A stretch of 64,000 nucleotides of DNA from Allofournierella massiliensis (lineage in GTDB: Bacteria > Bacillota > Clostridia > Oscillospirales > Ruminococcaceae). The notes under the pieces were generated by a model, which saw only the letters and a list, made by a program, of their open reading frames with translations, did no database searches and was not told the DNA's origin. The translations under genes and the position numbers were made by a program. This document shows, piece after piece, positions 41,622 to 50,000 of this stretch; positions within the stretch are counted from its first letter, which is position 1; every line of letters starts with the position of its first letter. The DNA lies in contig NZ_SLUM01000018.1 in NCBI RefSeq assembly GCF_004345265.1, positions 21,490 to 85,489 on the forward strand, in the 5' to 3' direction.

Positions 41622-42410
41622 TCACACATACAGCTCCCGTTCCTGGGGCAGCTCCGGAAGCTCCGGCACCCCGGCGGCGGCCGCCCGCCAGGCGGTGGGG
41701 CTCTGGCCGGTGGCCTTCTTGAATACCCGGCACAGATAGTTGGCCCCGGAAAAACCGCACAGACTGGCCACCACCTCCAGCGGATACTCCCGGTGACACA
41801 ACAGCTGTTTGGCGGCCTCGATGCGCACCCCGGTCAGGTACTGGCCCGGCGGCACACCCACCGCCGCCTTGAACACCCGCACCAGATGGCTCTTGCTCAC
41901 CCCGAGACTTTCGCTCAGCTCCTCCACGCCATACAGCCCGGCGTAGTGTTCCCGCATGGCGGCAATGGCCATGGTGACCAGCGGCGGGTAGCTGGGGGCG
42001 GCGGCATCCGCCCGGGCGCTCTCGCACAGCAGCTGGTAGCCGAGGGAGGAGGCCCGGCGGGGGGAAGGAGCGCTTACCAGCTGGGCCACCAGCTCGGCTG
42101 CGCCGGGGCAGGATGCACCTGCCGCGAACATGGGGCCTTCCAGACCGGCGGCAAAGGCGGCGGGGGCCTGCCCCACCAGACGCACCGCCGCCAGATGACA
42201 GGGCTCGGCGGGCACCAGCCGCAGGGGGGAGGCGCCCAGCAGCAGGCTGCCCGCCCCGGCAAGCTGGGGGGCTTCCTCGTCGGCCAGGGCACACTGCCCG
42301 CTGGACAATACCCCCACCCACAGCCCTTCGCCCTCCAGCGACAGGGGGGTGGAGAACTGCAGGTCCCGCGGCTCGGCCAGCTCGCAGAAAGCAAGCGGAT
42401 CAAAAATCAA
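41622..42410 (-). CDS. AraC-family regulator, probable sugar-transport control
   Basis: A 262-residue regulator with a degenerate N-terminal sensing domain and a clear C-terminal AraC DNA-binding domain (about 165-250): YGVEELSESLGVSKSHLVRVF, then VVASLCGFSGANYLCRVFKK and TGQSPTAWR. TTG at 42410 is preferred because GAGGTGA is 7-8 bases upstream. Divergent from an MsmK-type ATPase gene and upstream of nagB; likely controls one or both. A perfect 7-bp dyad stands between it and the ATPase gene. Confidence 0.87.
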   Translation of the reverse strand: MIFDPLAFCELAEPRDLQFSTPLSLEGEGLWVGVLSSGQCALADEEAPQLAGAGSLLLGASPLRLVPAEPCHLAAVRLVGQAPAAFAAGLEGPMFAAGASCPGAAELVAQLVSAPSPRRASSLGYQLLCESARADAAAPSYPPLVTMAIAAMREHYAGLYGVEELSESLGVSKSHLVRVFKAAVGVPPGQYLTGVRIEAAKQLLCHREYPLEVVASLCGFSGANYLCRVFKKATGQSPTAWRAAAAGVPELPELPQERELYV

Positions 42411-42483
42411 TTTTACGTCACCTCATATCAATAAAGTGCTATTTAAATCCGGAAAAAGTCTGGTATTATTATATTAGCAACGA

Positions 42484-42503
42484 GATACGCGGTCAAGCGT
42501 ATC
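42484..42503. promoter_or_regulatory. Perfect dyad in the msmK leader
   Basis: GATACGC-GGTCAA-GCGTATC, about 25 bp downstream of a TATTAT/TATATT -10-like sequence (42462-42475) and upstream of the ATPase start. Candidate repressor site. Confidence 0.5.
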
Positions 42504-42555
42504 AACAAAAGACAAATTCAAACCTTATCAACAATAAAAAGGAGTGTCGATTCCC

Positions 42556-43668
42556 ATGGCAAGCATCAGCCTGCGTCACATCTACAAGATCTACCCCGGC
42601 GACGTTACCGCCGTTAAGGATTTCAACCTGGAGATCGCCGACAAGGAGTTCATCATTCTGGTTGGCCCCTCCGGCTGCGGTAAGTCCACCACCCTGCGCA
42701 TGATCGCTGGTCTGGAAGAGATCAGCAAGGGCGAGCTGTACATCGGCGACCGTCTGGTGAACGACGTGGCCCCCAAGGACCGCGACATCGCCATGGTGTT
42801 CCAGAACTACGCTCTGTACCCCCACATGACCGTTTACAAGAACATGGCTTTCGGCCTGGAGCTGCGCAAGGTAGACAAGGCCGAGATCGACAAGCGTGTT
42901 CGTGAGGCTGCCCGCGTGCTGGACATCGAGCACCTGCTGGACCGCAAGCCCAAGGCTCTGTCCGGTGGTCAGCGTCAGCGTGTTGCCCTGGGCCGCGCCA
43001 TGGTTCGTAACCCGGCCGTGTTCCTGCTGGACGAGCCTCTGTCCAACCTGGACGCCAAGCTGCGTACCAGCATGCGCACCGAGATCATCAAGCTGCACCA
43101 GAAGCTGGCTACCACCTTCATCTACGTTACCCATGACCAGACCGAGGCCATGACCATGGGCGATCGCATCGTGGTTATGAAGGATGGCATCGTGCAGCAG
43201 GTCGACACCCCGCAGAACCTGTACGACTTCCCCATCAACATGTTCGTTGCCGGCTTCATCGGCAGCCCCCAGATGAACTTCCTGGATGCTACCCTGAACA
43301 GGGACGGCAATGGTTACTACCTGGATCTGTCCGGCGACCGCATCGACCTGCCCAAGGAGAAGACCACCGACGGCAAGCTGGATGCCTACGTTGGCAAGAA
43401 GGTCAAGGCCGGCGTTCGTCCCGAGGACATCAAGGACGATCCCGAGTTCGTGAACAAGCAGGGCGAGTGCAAGCTGGAGGCCACTGTTGAGGTTTCCGAG
43501 CTGATGGGCTCCGAGATCTACCTGTACCTGGTATACAAGGGCAACAAGATGACCGCCCGTGTAGCTCCCACCTCCAAGGCCAAGAACGGCAGCAACGTTA
43601 CCGTTGCCTTCGATCCTCACAAGATCCATCTGTTCGATCCCGAGACCGAACTGACCATCCTGAACTGA
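42556..43668 (+). CDS. MsmK/UgpC-type sugar ABC transporter ATPase
   Basis: A 370-residue ATPase that energises sugar importers, often shared by several permeases. Walker A GPSGCGKST, Q-loop VFQNYALYPHMTVY, signature LSGGQRQRVALGRAM, Walker B VFLLDEPLSNLDA and switch His THDQTEAMT are intact; a C-terminal regulatory (TOBE/MalK-like) domain spans about 240-370. No permease genes are adjacent, which fits the shared-ATPase role. AAGGAG lies 12 bases before ATG 42556; GTG at 42544 is an alternative. Codon bias implies strong expression. Confidence 0.92.
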   Translation: MASISLRHIYKIYPGDVTAVKDFNLEIADKEFIILVGPSGCGKSTTLRMIAGLEEISKGELYIGDRLVNDVAPKDRDIAMVFQNYALYPHMTVYKNMAFGLELRKVDKAEIDKRVREAARVLDIEHLLDRKPKALSGGQRQRVALGRAMVRNPAVFLLDEPLSNLDAKLRTSMRTEIIKLHQKLATTFIYVTHDQTEAMTMGDRIVVMKDGIVQQVDTPQNLYDFPINMFVAGFIGSPQMNFLDATLNRDGNGYYLDLSGDRIDLPKEKTTDGKLDAYVGKKVKAGVRPEDIKDDPEFVNKQGECKLEATVEVSELMGSEIYLYLVYKGNKMTARVAPTSKAKNGSNVTVAFDPHKIHLFDPETELTILN

Positions 43669-43693
43669 TCCTTCCCTTTGGAATCATGTTATA

Positions 43694-43738
43694 CGCAGAA
43701 GCGCCGCTGGTTTTCCAGCGGCGCTTCTGCGTTTTTCT
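43694..43738 (+). terminator. Terminator of the ABC ATPase gene
   Basis: CGCAGAAGCGCCGCTGG and CCAGCGGCGCTTCTGCG form a 17-bp perfect stem, then TTTTTCTG. Confidence 0.94.
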
Positions 43739-43770
43739 GTGCGTTGCTCACCATCTGCCGGCCGCAAAGG

Positions 43771-43779
43771 TGCTATAAT
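43771..43779 (+). promoter_or_regulatory. Extended -10 promoter of the SDR gene
   Basis: TGCTATAAT; no good -35. Confidence 0.7.
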
Positions 43780-43840
43780 AAAATTAATCAGAAAATCCCG
43801 CACGCAGAAGGCTGCGGGCAAGAATAAAAAGGAGGTATGG

Positions 43841-44590
43841 ATGATGCTTTTGGAAAACAAGATCGCCATCGTTACCGGAGGAACCCGGGGCATCGGCCTG
43901 GCCACGGTGGAGGCCTTCCTGCGGGAGGGTGCTACCGTGATTCTCACCGGCTCCCGGCAGGAAACGGCAGAGAAAGCGGTGGCCGCTTTGAAGGAGAAGG
44001 ACCCGAACGCGAAGGTGGCGGGCATCGCGCCGAATCTTTCCGATCTGGCCAGCGTGGAGGCCGCCTTCCAGAAGGTGGCGCAGGAGTACGGCCGCATTGA
44101 TGTTCTGGTGAACAATGCAGGCATGTCCGACTCCACCCCCTTCGACAAATACGACGAGGCCACCTTTGAAAAGGTGATGGACCTGAACGTGAAGGGCGTG
44201 TTCACCTGTGCCCGCGCGGTGACGCCCATCATGCAGGCCCAGGGCAGCGGCGTAATCCTGAACACCAGCTCCATGGTGTCCCGCTACGGCCAGCCCAGTG
44301 GCATTGCCTATCCCACCAGCAAGTTCGCAGTGAACGGCTTCACTCTTTCGCTGGCCCGGGAGCTGGGCAAGCACGGCATCCGGGTGAACGCGGTGGCTCC
44401 CGGCATCACCGATACCGACATGATGCGCGCGGTGCCCGAGCAGGTCATCCAGGCCCTGAGCGCCCAGATTCCGCTGGGCCGCATCGGCAAGCCGGAAGAG
44501 GTGGCCAACGCCTTCGTGTTCCTGGCCAGCGAGATGGCCAGCTACATCACCGGCGTGGTGCTCAGTGTGGACGGTCTGGCCCGCACCTGA
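43841..44590 (+). CDS. Short-chain dehydrogenase/reductase (FabG-like)
   Basis: A 249-residue SDR. Cofactor motif VTGGTRGIG, NNAG at about 91-94, catalytic Ser in NTSSMVSRYG, the YxxxK pair in IAYPTSKFAVN, and the C-terminal GVVLSVDGL. It could be 3-oxoacyl-ACP reductase or a sugar/steroid dehydrogenase; there are no fatty-acid genes nearby, so a FabG role is not assumed. AAGGAGG sits 5 or 8 bases before two in-frame ATGs (43841, 43844). Own promoter and terminator. Confidence 0.9.
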   Translation: MMLLENKIAIVTGGTRGIGLATVEAFLREGATVILTGSRQETAEKAVAALKEKDPNAKVAGIAPNLSDLASVEAAFQKVAQEYGRIDVLVNNAGMSDSTPFDKYDEATFEKVMDLNVKGVFTCARAVTPIMQAQGSGVILNTSSMVSRYGQPSGIAYPTSKFAVNGFTLSLARELGKHGIRVNAVAPGITDTDMMRAVPEQVIQALSAQIPLGRIGKPEEVANAFVFLASEMASYITGVVLSVDGLART

Positions 44591-44607
44591 TTTGGCCGAA
44601 CGACACG

Positions 44608-44646
44608 GAAAAAAGGGAGGGAAGCGCTGCTTCCCTCCCTTTTGCT
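44608..44646 (+). terminator. Terminator of the SDR gene
   Basis: AAAAGGGAGGGAAGC-GCT-GCTTCCCTCCCTTTT. Confidence 0.92.
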
Positions 44647-44651
44647 TTTCA

Positions 44652-44660
44652 TGGTATAAT
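44652..44660 (+). promoter_or_regulatory. Extended -10 promoter of the 44697 gene
   Basis: TGGTATAAT, only 6 bp after the SDR terminator. Confidence 0.72.
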
Positions 44661-44696
44661 AATAGGAAAATCCATACAGGAAAGCGAGGAATCGCC

Positions 44697-45755
44697 ATGT
44701 ACGAGATCGAATATACCGCCGACCGCACTCTGCGCCGGCAGGCCTGGCAGCTGCTGAGACAAAAGACTCTGCTCAGCCCGGCAGGAATTTTCGGCATTCT
44801 GGGGCCGGTTTTTCTGGCGGCGCTGGGCGTATATGAGCTGCGGCAGATCTGCTGGGGCTTTGCCTTCTGGGGCGCGAATTTTCTGTGGTACGGCTGGAAG
44901 ACACTGGGGCTTCTGGTGCTCTTCTGGGGTGTCGCGTTCTGGATGATCGGGCGCACTGTGGCTTTCAACCGCAGAGCATACCGGCGGTTTCTGGAGCAGC
45001 CGGAGGGCCTTCGCCGTCTGGTGCTCAGCCAGCAGATTCTGCGCGTTTACCGGCAGGACGGCCGGCAGCTGCTGGCCATCCACTGGAACCCGGGTGTCCG
45101 GCTGGTACAGGGGCGGGATCTGGTGCTGCTGTGCGCCGGGCGCAGCTGCGTGGTGGCCATTTCCGCCCGGGAGCTGGCGGCGCAGGGCGGCTTTGCAGAG
45201 CTGCAGCGCACCGTGAACGAGCGGGTGCGTGACGCACAGCCGCTGGACGAAACCCTCTGGCGGTCGCTTATCACGCCCCGGCCGGGGCTGGTGTGGGCGG
45301 CCAGTTATTCCGCTGCCGATGCCTGGAAGCGCCGGATGAGCCTGCGTCTGGCGCTGGGCGGCGCGGTCGCGCTGCTGATCGTTCTGCTGCTGATGCCCGG
45401 CGGGCCTCTGGTCAAGGGAATCGCCGCGGCGGTGGTGCTGGCCTTGATCATCGGGCAGGCAAGCCCACGGCGGCGGGAAAAAGCCACCGTACAGGGGGGC
45501 GGCCCGGCGGGACTGATGAATCTGCCTGCCCGGTTTGAGCTGTATGAGGAAGGCATCCAGATCGCCCGGGGTGAAGAGGGCAGCTTCTGGGATTGGGGGA
45601 GAATCGACGCCGTGCAGGACCAGCGGGGTACGCTGGTGCTGAAAAAGGACAAACGGATCGTCACCCTGCTGCCGCCTCAGGCCTTTGCCGACGAGGCGGA
45701 GCGCCGCCGGATTCTGGAATTTATCCAGGCCCGAGTGGGCACGGGGAAGGTGTAA
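44697..45755 (+). CDS. YcxB-like membrane protein with two similar halves
   Basis: A 352-residue protein. Each half has two helices (about 28-90; about 225-260) followed by a soluble region: RLVLSQQILRVYRQD...VVAISARELAAQGGF in the first and RFELYEEGIQIARGEEGSFWDW...IVTLLPPQAFADEAERRRI in the second. The second matches the YcxB-like C-terminal domain; the first looks like a diverged copy, suggesting internal duplication. Function unknown. GAGGA precedes the ATG. It converges on the next MATE gene with a 5-bp gap and no terminator. Confidence 0.75.
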   Translation: MYEIEYTADRTLRRQAWQLLRQKTLLSPAGIFGILGPVFLAALGVYELRQICWGFAFWGANFLWYGWKTLGLLVLFWGVAFWMIGRTVAFNRRAYRRFLEQPEGLRRLVLSQQILRVYRQDGRQLLAIHWNPGVRLVQGRDLVLLCAGRSCVVAISARELAAQGGFAELQRTVNERVRDAQPLDETLWRSLITPRPGLVWAASYSAADAWKRRMSLRLALGGAVALLIVLLLMPGGPLVKGIAAAVVLALIIGQASPRRREKATVQGGGPAGLMNLPARFELYEEGIQIARGEEGSFWDWGRIDAVQDQRGTLVLKKDKRIVTLLPPQAFADEAERRRILEFIQARVGTGKV

Positions 45756-45760
45756 GCCGG

Positions 45761-47113
45761 TCAGGCTTCCGCTTCATGCTCCGGCATGTAGAGGGTGAGC
45801 CGCCGCATGGTGATGAAAAAGGCGATGATCAGGGGCACCGCGCTGCCGGTCCAGGCCATGGGATTGGCCAGGCATGCGCCGGTGAAGCCAAAGGGCCCCA
45901 CCAGCCACACGGAGCACACGCCGCGCATCACCAGTTCCATGATGCCGGCAAAGGTGGGCACAAAGCTCTGACCCAGCCCCTGCAGCGAGTAGCGGAAGAT
46001 GAACAGCAGCGCCAGCACCCACATGGACAGTCCGACAATGAACAGATAGATATAGGAAAGATCGGTTACCCGGGTGTCGTGCCCCACGAACAGCCGGGCC
46101 AGCGGTTTGCCGAACAAAAGAAAGACCGCGCCCATAAAGGCGGACCAGCCAAGGGCCATGGCGCTGCACTGCACAACACCGGTGCGGATGCGGTGCAGCT
46201 TGCCCGCGCCGTAGTTCTGGGCCACAAAGGTACCCATGGCAAGGCCGAAGCTGCCCAGCGGCAGGGTGCCCAGCGATTCCAGCTTGTTGGCGGCGGTGAA
46301 AGCGGCCACCGCGGTGCTGCCCAGACTGTTCAGGGCATATTGCAGCATCAGCGAACCGATGGCAATGATGCTGCTCTGGAAACCCATGGGCAGCCCCATG
46401 TGCAGATGGCTCAGCACCTCACGGCGGTTGAGCCTCCAGTCCGAACGATGCAGCCGCAGAGCGGGGAAGGCCCTGTGAATGTAGACCACGCAGGCGACTC
46501 CGGCCAGCAGCTGGGCAATCACGGTGGCCACGCCCGCGCCCATCACCCCCAGCGGGGTATACAGGATGAGCAGCACGTCCAGCACGATGTTGAGCAGGCA
46601 GCCTGCCACCAGAAAATACAGCGGGGTCTTGCTGTCGCCCAAAGCGCGCAGCACGTTGGATACCACGTTGAACAGCATGGTGGCAGGAATGCCCGCGAAC
46701 ACCACCATCAGATAACGGGTGGCATCCTCCAGAATTTCCGGCGGGGTTTGCAGCAGAACCAGCAGCTGGCGGGTACCCGCCACGCTGGCCGCCGTGAGCA
46801 CCACACTGATCACGCCGCCCAGAATCAGGCTGGCCGCGTAGCTCTGGCGCACGCCGTCCGCGTCGCCGGCGCCGAAGCGCTGGGCGGTGAGGATGGAAAA
46901 TCCGGCGGAAAGCCCCTGCGCAAGGCCGATGATCAAAAACATCAGGCTGCCGGTGCAGCCCACTGCGGCCAGTGCGTTTACGCCCAGCATACGGCCCACA
47001 ATAAAGGTGTCGGCCATGTTGTAGACCTGCTGGAACAGGTTGCCGATGAACAGCGGCAGGGCGAACAGCAGAATCAGCTTTGCCGGGGAACCGGCGGTCA
47101 TGGATCTGGTCAT
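45761..47113 (-). CDS. MATE-family efflux transporter (second)
   Basis: A 450-residue, 12-helix MATE/DinF-like protein. QQVYNMADTFIVGRMLGVNA, GLSAGFSILTAQRFGAGDAD and, in the second half, FTAANKLESLGTLPLGSFGLA with FVAQNYGAGKL are canonical. ATG at 47113 with GGAGAGA upstream; the frame extends to 47188 but that part contains the promoter. Substrate unknown. Not closely similar to the other two MATE proteins here, so not a recent duplicate. Confidence 0.91.
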   Translation of the reverse strand: MTRSMTAGSPAKLILLFALPLFIGNLFQQVYNMADTFIVGRMLGVNALAAVGCTGSLMFLIIGLAQGLSAGFSILTAQRFGAGDADGVRQSYAASLILGGVISVVLTAASVAGTRQLLVLLQTPPEILEDATRYLMVVFAGIPATMLFNVVSNVLRALGDSKTPLYFLVAGCLLNIVLDVLLILYTPLGVMGAGVATVIAQLLAGVACVVYIHRAFPALRLHRSDWRLNRREVLSHLHMGLPMGFQSSIIAIGSLMLQYALNSLGSTAVAAFTAANKLESLGTLPLGSFGLAMGTFVAQNYGAGKLHRIRTGVVQCSAMALGWSAFMGAVFLLFGKPLARLFVGHDTRVTDLSYIYLFIVGLSMWVLALLFIFRYSLQGLGQSFVPTFAGIMELVMRGVCSVWLVGPFGFTGACLANPMAWTGSAVPLIIAFFITMRRLTLYMPEHEAEA

Positions 47114-47183
47114 AACAATCTCTCCATTCGAGGCACGCTGCAAGGGGCGGGCCGCTTTGCTTTGGCAAAATGTAACGCCACCT

Positions 47184-47211
47184 ATCATACCGCAGCGGCG
47201 GCAAAAGTCAA
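47184..47211 (-). promoter_or_regulatory. Promoter of the second MATE gene
   Basis: On the minus strand TTGACT (47211-47206) and TATGAT (47189-47184), 16-bp spacer. Confidence 0.8.
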
Positions 47212-47260
47212 TGCGCCTTTCGGAAGATTTTCCTTCATTTTACAAAATCAGAAAAGGGCA

Positions 47261-47300
47261 CAAAAATGCCCGTCCGGGAAGCACCCGGGCGGGCATTTTG
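47261..47300 (-). terminator. Terminator of spoIID
   Basis: Minus-strand AAAATGCCCGCCCGGGTG hairpin with CCCGGACGGGCATTTTT. Confidence 0.88.
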
Positions 47301-47332
47301 CCATTCGGTCAAAAAGTGGAAGGAGGGGGGGA

Positions 47333-48403
47333 TTATCCGGCATATTCCTCAAGTGTGGTGCCGGGGAAATACCAGCTTAAAATCTGGGCGCAGCTCTGGC
47401 CCTGGGCGGCCATGGCCTGGGCGCCGCACTGGCTCAGGCCAACCCCGTGGCCGTAGCCCAGGGTGGTCACGTCGAAGCCGTCCTCGGTGCGCTGGATGGT
47501 AAAGCAGCTGCTGCGCAGCGAAAGGGCGGCGCGCAGCTGGGTGCCCTTCACAAAGGCCCCGCCCACCTGCACGGTGTCCACATAGCCGGCCTCGGTCAGG
47601 CTTGTCTCACCGAACCAGCCGTCCGCGCTGCCGCTCAGATCCAGCCCCGCAAACTGGGTGGCCAGAATGTCGTACATCTGCTGGGTGGTGTAGCTCACCG
47701 TTTCCTGATAGCCCTCGGCCAGCTTGTCCAGCGGGGAATCCACGCCCTGTAAGTAGGGAAGCGCCTCGTTCCACACCCGCTGGGAGGCCTCGGTGCGCCC
47801 GTTGCTGATGGCGTGGTAGCAGGCGGCGGCGGGTGCGCCATCATATAAAAGCACCGTGTGCACCAGCGGCTCCAGCAGCGTTTTCAGCCGCTGGTAGTTG
47901 GCTTCGTATTCTTCGCCCCAGTAGCTTTGCAGCACCTCGGTGGTCATGTAGCCCTGGCGGCGGGCCGGGTCCACCGAGAACCAGCCTCCGCCCAGCGCTT
48001 CGGTGTTGGCGTGATCCCGCTGATACAAGGCGTAGCTGTGGGCGGCGATGCCCTGAGCCTTCAGCGCCTCGTCCGGCCAGGTGATGGGCATCTCGCTGGC
48101 CACCGCGCCGATCATGTATTCCAGCACCGGCACCTCCAGCACCTCGCCGGTGGAGGCATTCTGCACCCGGATCACCGCCTGGGCAGGCGCGGGTGTTTCG
48201 GCGGGCGGGGTGGACTGGGCCGCCTGGGATACGGCAGCGCTTTCCGGCACAGGGGAGGCGGAGGTGCTTTGCTCCCCCGCGCTGCCTGCCGCAAGGGAAA
48301 CAGAGGAAGCCGCCTGCCCGGCGGCCTGGGGCAGAAGACTTACCAGCGGCAGACAGAAGGTGAGCAGGCAGAACAGCAGGATGGGCAGGATACTTCGTTT
48401 CAT
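47333..48403 (-). CDS. spoIID: SpoIID/LytB-domain protein
   Basis: A 356-residue exported protein: signal peptide/anchor (MKRSILPILLFCLLTFCLPL), a Ser/Ala/Pro-rich spacer (about 28-75), then the SpoIID domain with VLEYMIGAVASEMPITWPDE (catalytic Glu in SEMP), AAHSYALYQRD, CYHAISNGRTE and the C-terminal TLGYGHGVGLSQCGAQAMA. SpoIID is a lytic transglycosylase thinning septal peptidoglycan during spore engulfment; homologues also act in division-site lysis. Its presence supports a sporulation-capable lineage. It stands alone, so it could be a LytB-like paralogue. Confidence 0.9.
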   Translation of the reverse strand: MKRSILPILLFCLLTFCLPLVSLLPQAAGQAASSVSLAAGSAGEQSTSASPVPESAAVSQAAQSTPPAETPAPAQAVIRVQNASTGEVLEVPVLEYMIGAVASEMPITWPDEALKAQGIAAHSYALYQRDHANTEALGGGWFSVDPARRQGYMTTEVLQSYWGEEYEANYQRLKTLLEPLVHTVLLYDGAPAAACYHAISNGRTEASQRVWNEALPYLQGVDSPLDKLAEGYQETVSYTTQQMYDILATQFAGLDLSGSADGWFGETSLTEAGYVDTVQVGGAFVKGTQLRAALSLRSSCFTIQRTEDGFDVTTLGYGHGVGLSQCGAQAMAAQGQSCAQILSWYFPGTTLEEYAG

Positions 48404-48550
48404 GGCATTGAACCTCCTTGGCGGCGGGGCGGCGTTTTCCGCTCTTGCTTTTTCGTTGTAAAGTGTGTAAGATTAAACTTAACCACCGGCAGGGGCCGGT
48501 GAATTCCAGAATAGCGGCCACCGGGCGCAAAGAACGCCGAAGCAGGCCGT

Positions 48551-48578
48551 TTGACAAATCAGGGCAATACCGCACAAT
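48551..48578 (+). promoter_or_regulatory. Possible gltA promoter formed with a repeat end
   Basis: TTGACA (48551-48556) is followed after 16 bp by CACAAT (48573-48578), which lies in the terminal repeat of the element. Confidence 0.45.
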
Positions 48579-48622
48579 TCACGCCCGATGGGGCTCTGAT
48601 ATCTGGAAGGATGCGATATTGC
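48563..48622 (-). repeat. Interspersed repeat, shortened copy upstream of gltA
   Basis: About 60 bp beginning GGCAATACCGCACAATTC and resembling the left part of copy 1; it ends with a decayed terminus (GATATTGC). Confidence 0.68.
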
Positions 48623-48647
48623 TTTAAAAAGAGGGGGAAGAAGCGCC

Positions 48648-50000
48648 ATGGCCCAGCAGTCTTCCGGTATGGAATTTTTATGCCGGGAATATTTGAAAAA
48701 TAACTACATCGATCCCGAGACCAGTGAACGGCTGGGCGTCAAACGGGGCCTGCGTAACCCGGACGGCACCGGCGTACTGGCCGGCCTGACCAACATCTGT
48801 GACGTTGTGGGCTACGAAAAGGGCCCGGCGGGCGAGGTGATTCCCACTCCGGGCCGGCTGATCTACCGGGGCGTGGATCTGAATGAGCTGGTGCGGGAGG
48901 CCTATGAGCACGACCGTTTCATCTTTGAAGAGGTGAGCTGGCTGCTTTTGTTCGGCAGCCTCCCCCAAAAGAGCGAGCTGGAGCAGTTCCAGCAGATCAT
49001 TGCCGAGCACCACAATCTGCCCGAGCACTTCATCGAGGATGTGCTGCTGCGCTCGCCCAGCCCCAACATCATGAACAAGATGGCCCGCAGTGTGCTCTCG
49101 CTGTACAGCTACGACGAACACCCCGAGGACCTGAGCCTGGAAAACCTGATGGAGCAGTCCATCAACCTGATCGCCGGGCTGCCCACCATCATGGTGAACG
49201 CCTACCAGCTCAAGCGCCGGGTATACGACAAACAGAGCATGTTCTTCCACCCGCCCACGCCGGGGCAGAGCACCGCCGAGCACATCCTCTCCACCTACCG
49301 GGCGGACCAGAAGTTCACCCACGAGGAGGCCAAGCTGCTGGATCTGTGCCTGCTGGTGCATGCGGACCACGGCGGCGGCAACAACTCCGCCTTCACCTGC
49401 CGGGTGCTGTCCAGCTCCGGCACCGACACCTACTCCGCCATTGCGGCGGCCATCGGCAGCCTGAAGGGCCCCAAGCACGGCGGCGCCAACCTGAAGGTAA
49501 TGGAGCAGCTGGAGTACCTGAAGGCCGGCGTGGAGGACTACCGGGATGAGGACGAGGTGCGGGAGTTTCTGCGCCGTATCATCCGCAAGCAGGCGGGCGA
49601 CGGCAGCGGCCTGATCTACGGCATGGGCCACGCCATCTACACCATCAGCGATCCCCGTGCGGTGGTGCTGCGCCAGAAGGCGGAAAAGCTGGCGGTGGAA
49701 AAGGGCTTTGAGGATGAGTTCCGCCTGCTGTGCCTGGTGGAAAAGCTGGGCCCCCAGGTGTTTGCCGAGGAAAAGGGCAACAAGACCGTGTGCGCCAACG
49801 TGGACCTGTACAGCGGCCTGATATACAAGATGCTGGGCATCAGTCAGGATCTGTACACCCCACTGTTTGCCATCAGCCGCATTCCGGGCTGGTGCGCCCA
49901 CCGCATTGAAGAGGTGGTGTTCGCCAACCGGATCATCCGCCCGGCCTACAAGTATCTGGGCGTGCGGCAGAAATACAAAACATTAGAGGAACGCGGATGA
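48648..50000 (+). CDS. gltA: Citrate synthase
   Basis: Condenses acetyl-CoA and oxaloacetate. The 450-residue protein has the three catalytic elements: His in LVHADHGGGNNSAF, His in IYGMGHAIYT and Asp in CANVDLYSG, with the preceding LIYRGVDLNELV block. In a fermenter it likely serves 2-oxoglutarate/glutamate synthesis; 2-methylcitrate synthase cannot be excluded. No aconitase or isocitrate dehydrogenase is adjacent. ATG at 48648 has GAGGGGG about 10 bases upstream. Its stop overlaps the ATG of a membrane protein gene. Confidence 0.94.
   Translation: MAQQSSGMEFLCREYLKNNYIDPETSERLGVKRGLRNPDGTGVLAGLTNICDVVGYEKGPAGEVIPTPGRLIYRGVDLNELVREAYEHDRFIFEEVSWLLLFGSLPQKSELEQFQQIIAEHHNLPEHFIEDVLLRSPSPNIMNKMARSVLSLYSYDEHPEDLSLENLMEQSINLIAGLPTIMVNAYQLKRRVYDKQSMFFHPPTPGQSTAEHILSTYRADQKFTHEEAKLLDLCLLVHADHGGGNNSAFTCRVLSSSGTDTYSAIAAAIGSLKGPKHGGANLKVMEQLEYLKAGVEDYRDEDEVREFLRRIIRKQAGDGSGLIYGMGHAIYTISDPRAVVLRQKAEKLAVEKGFEDEFRLLCLVEKLGPQVFAEEKGNKTVCANVDLYSGLIYKMLGISQDLYTPLFAISRIPGWCAHRIEEVVFANRIIRPAYKYLGVRQKYKTLEERG

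Noticed and set aside
45593..47380. 595-codon plus-strand open frame opposite the second MATE gene
   Set aside because: Gln/His/Gly-rich antisense translation; MATE signature on the other strand is decisive.
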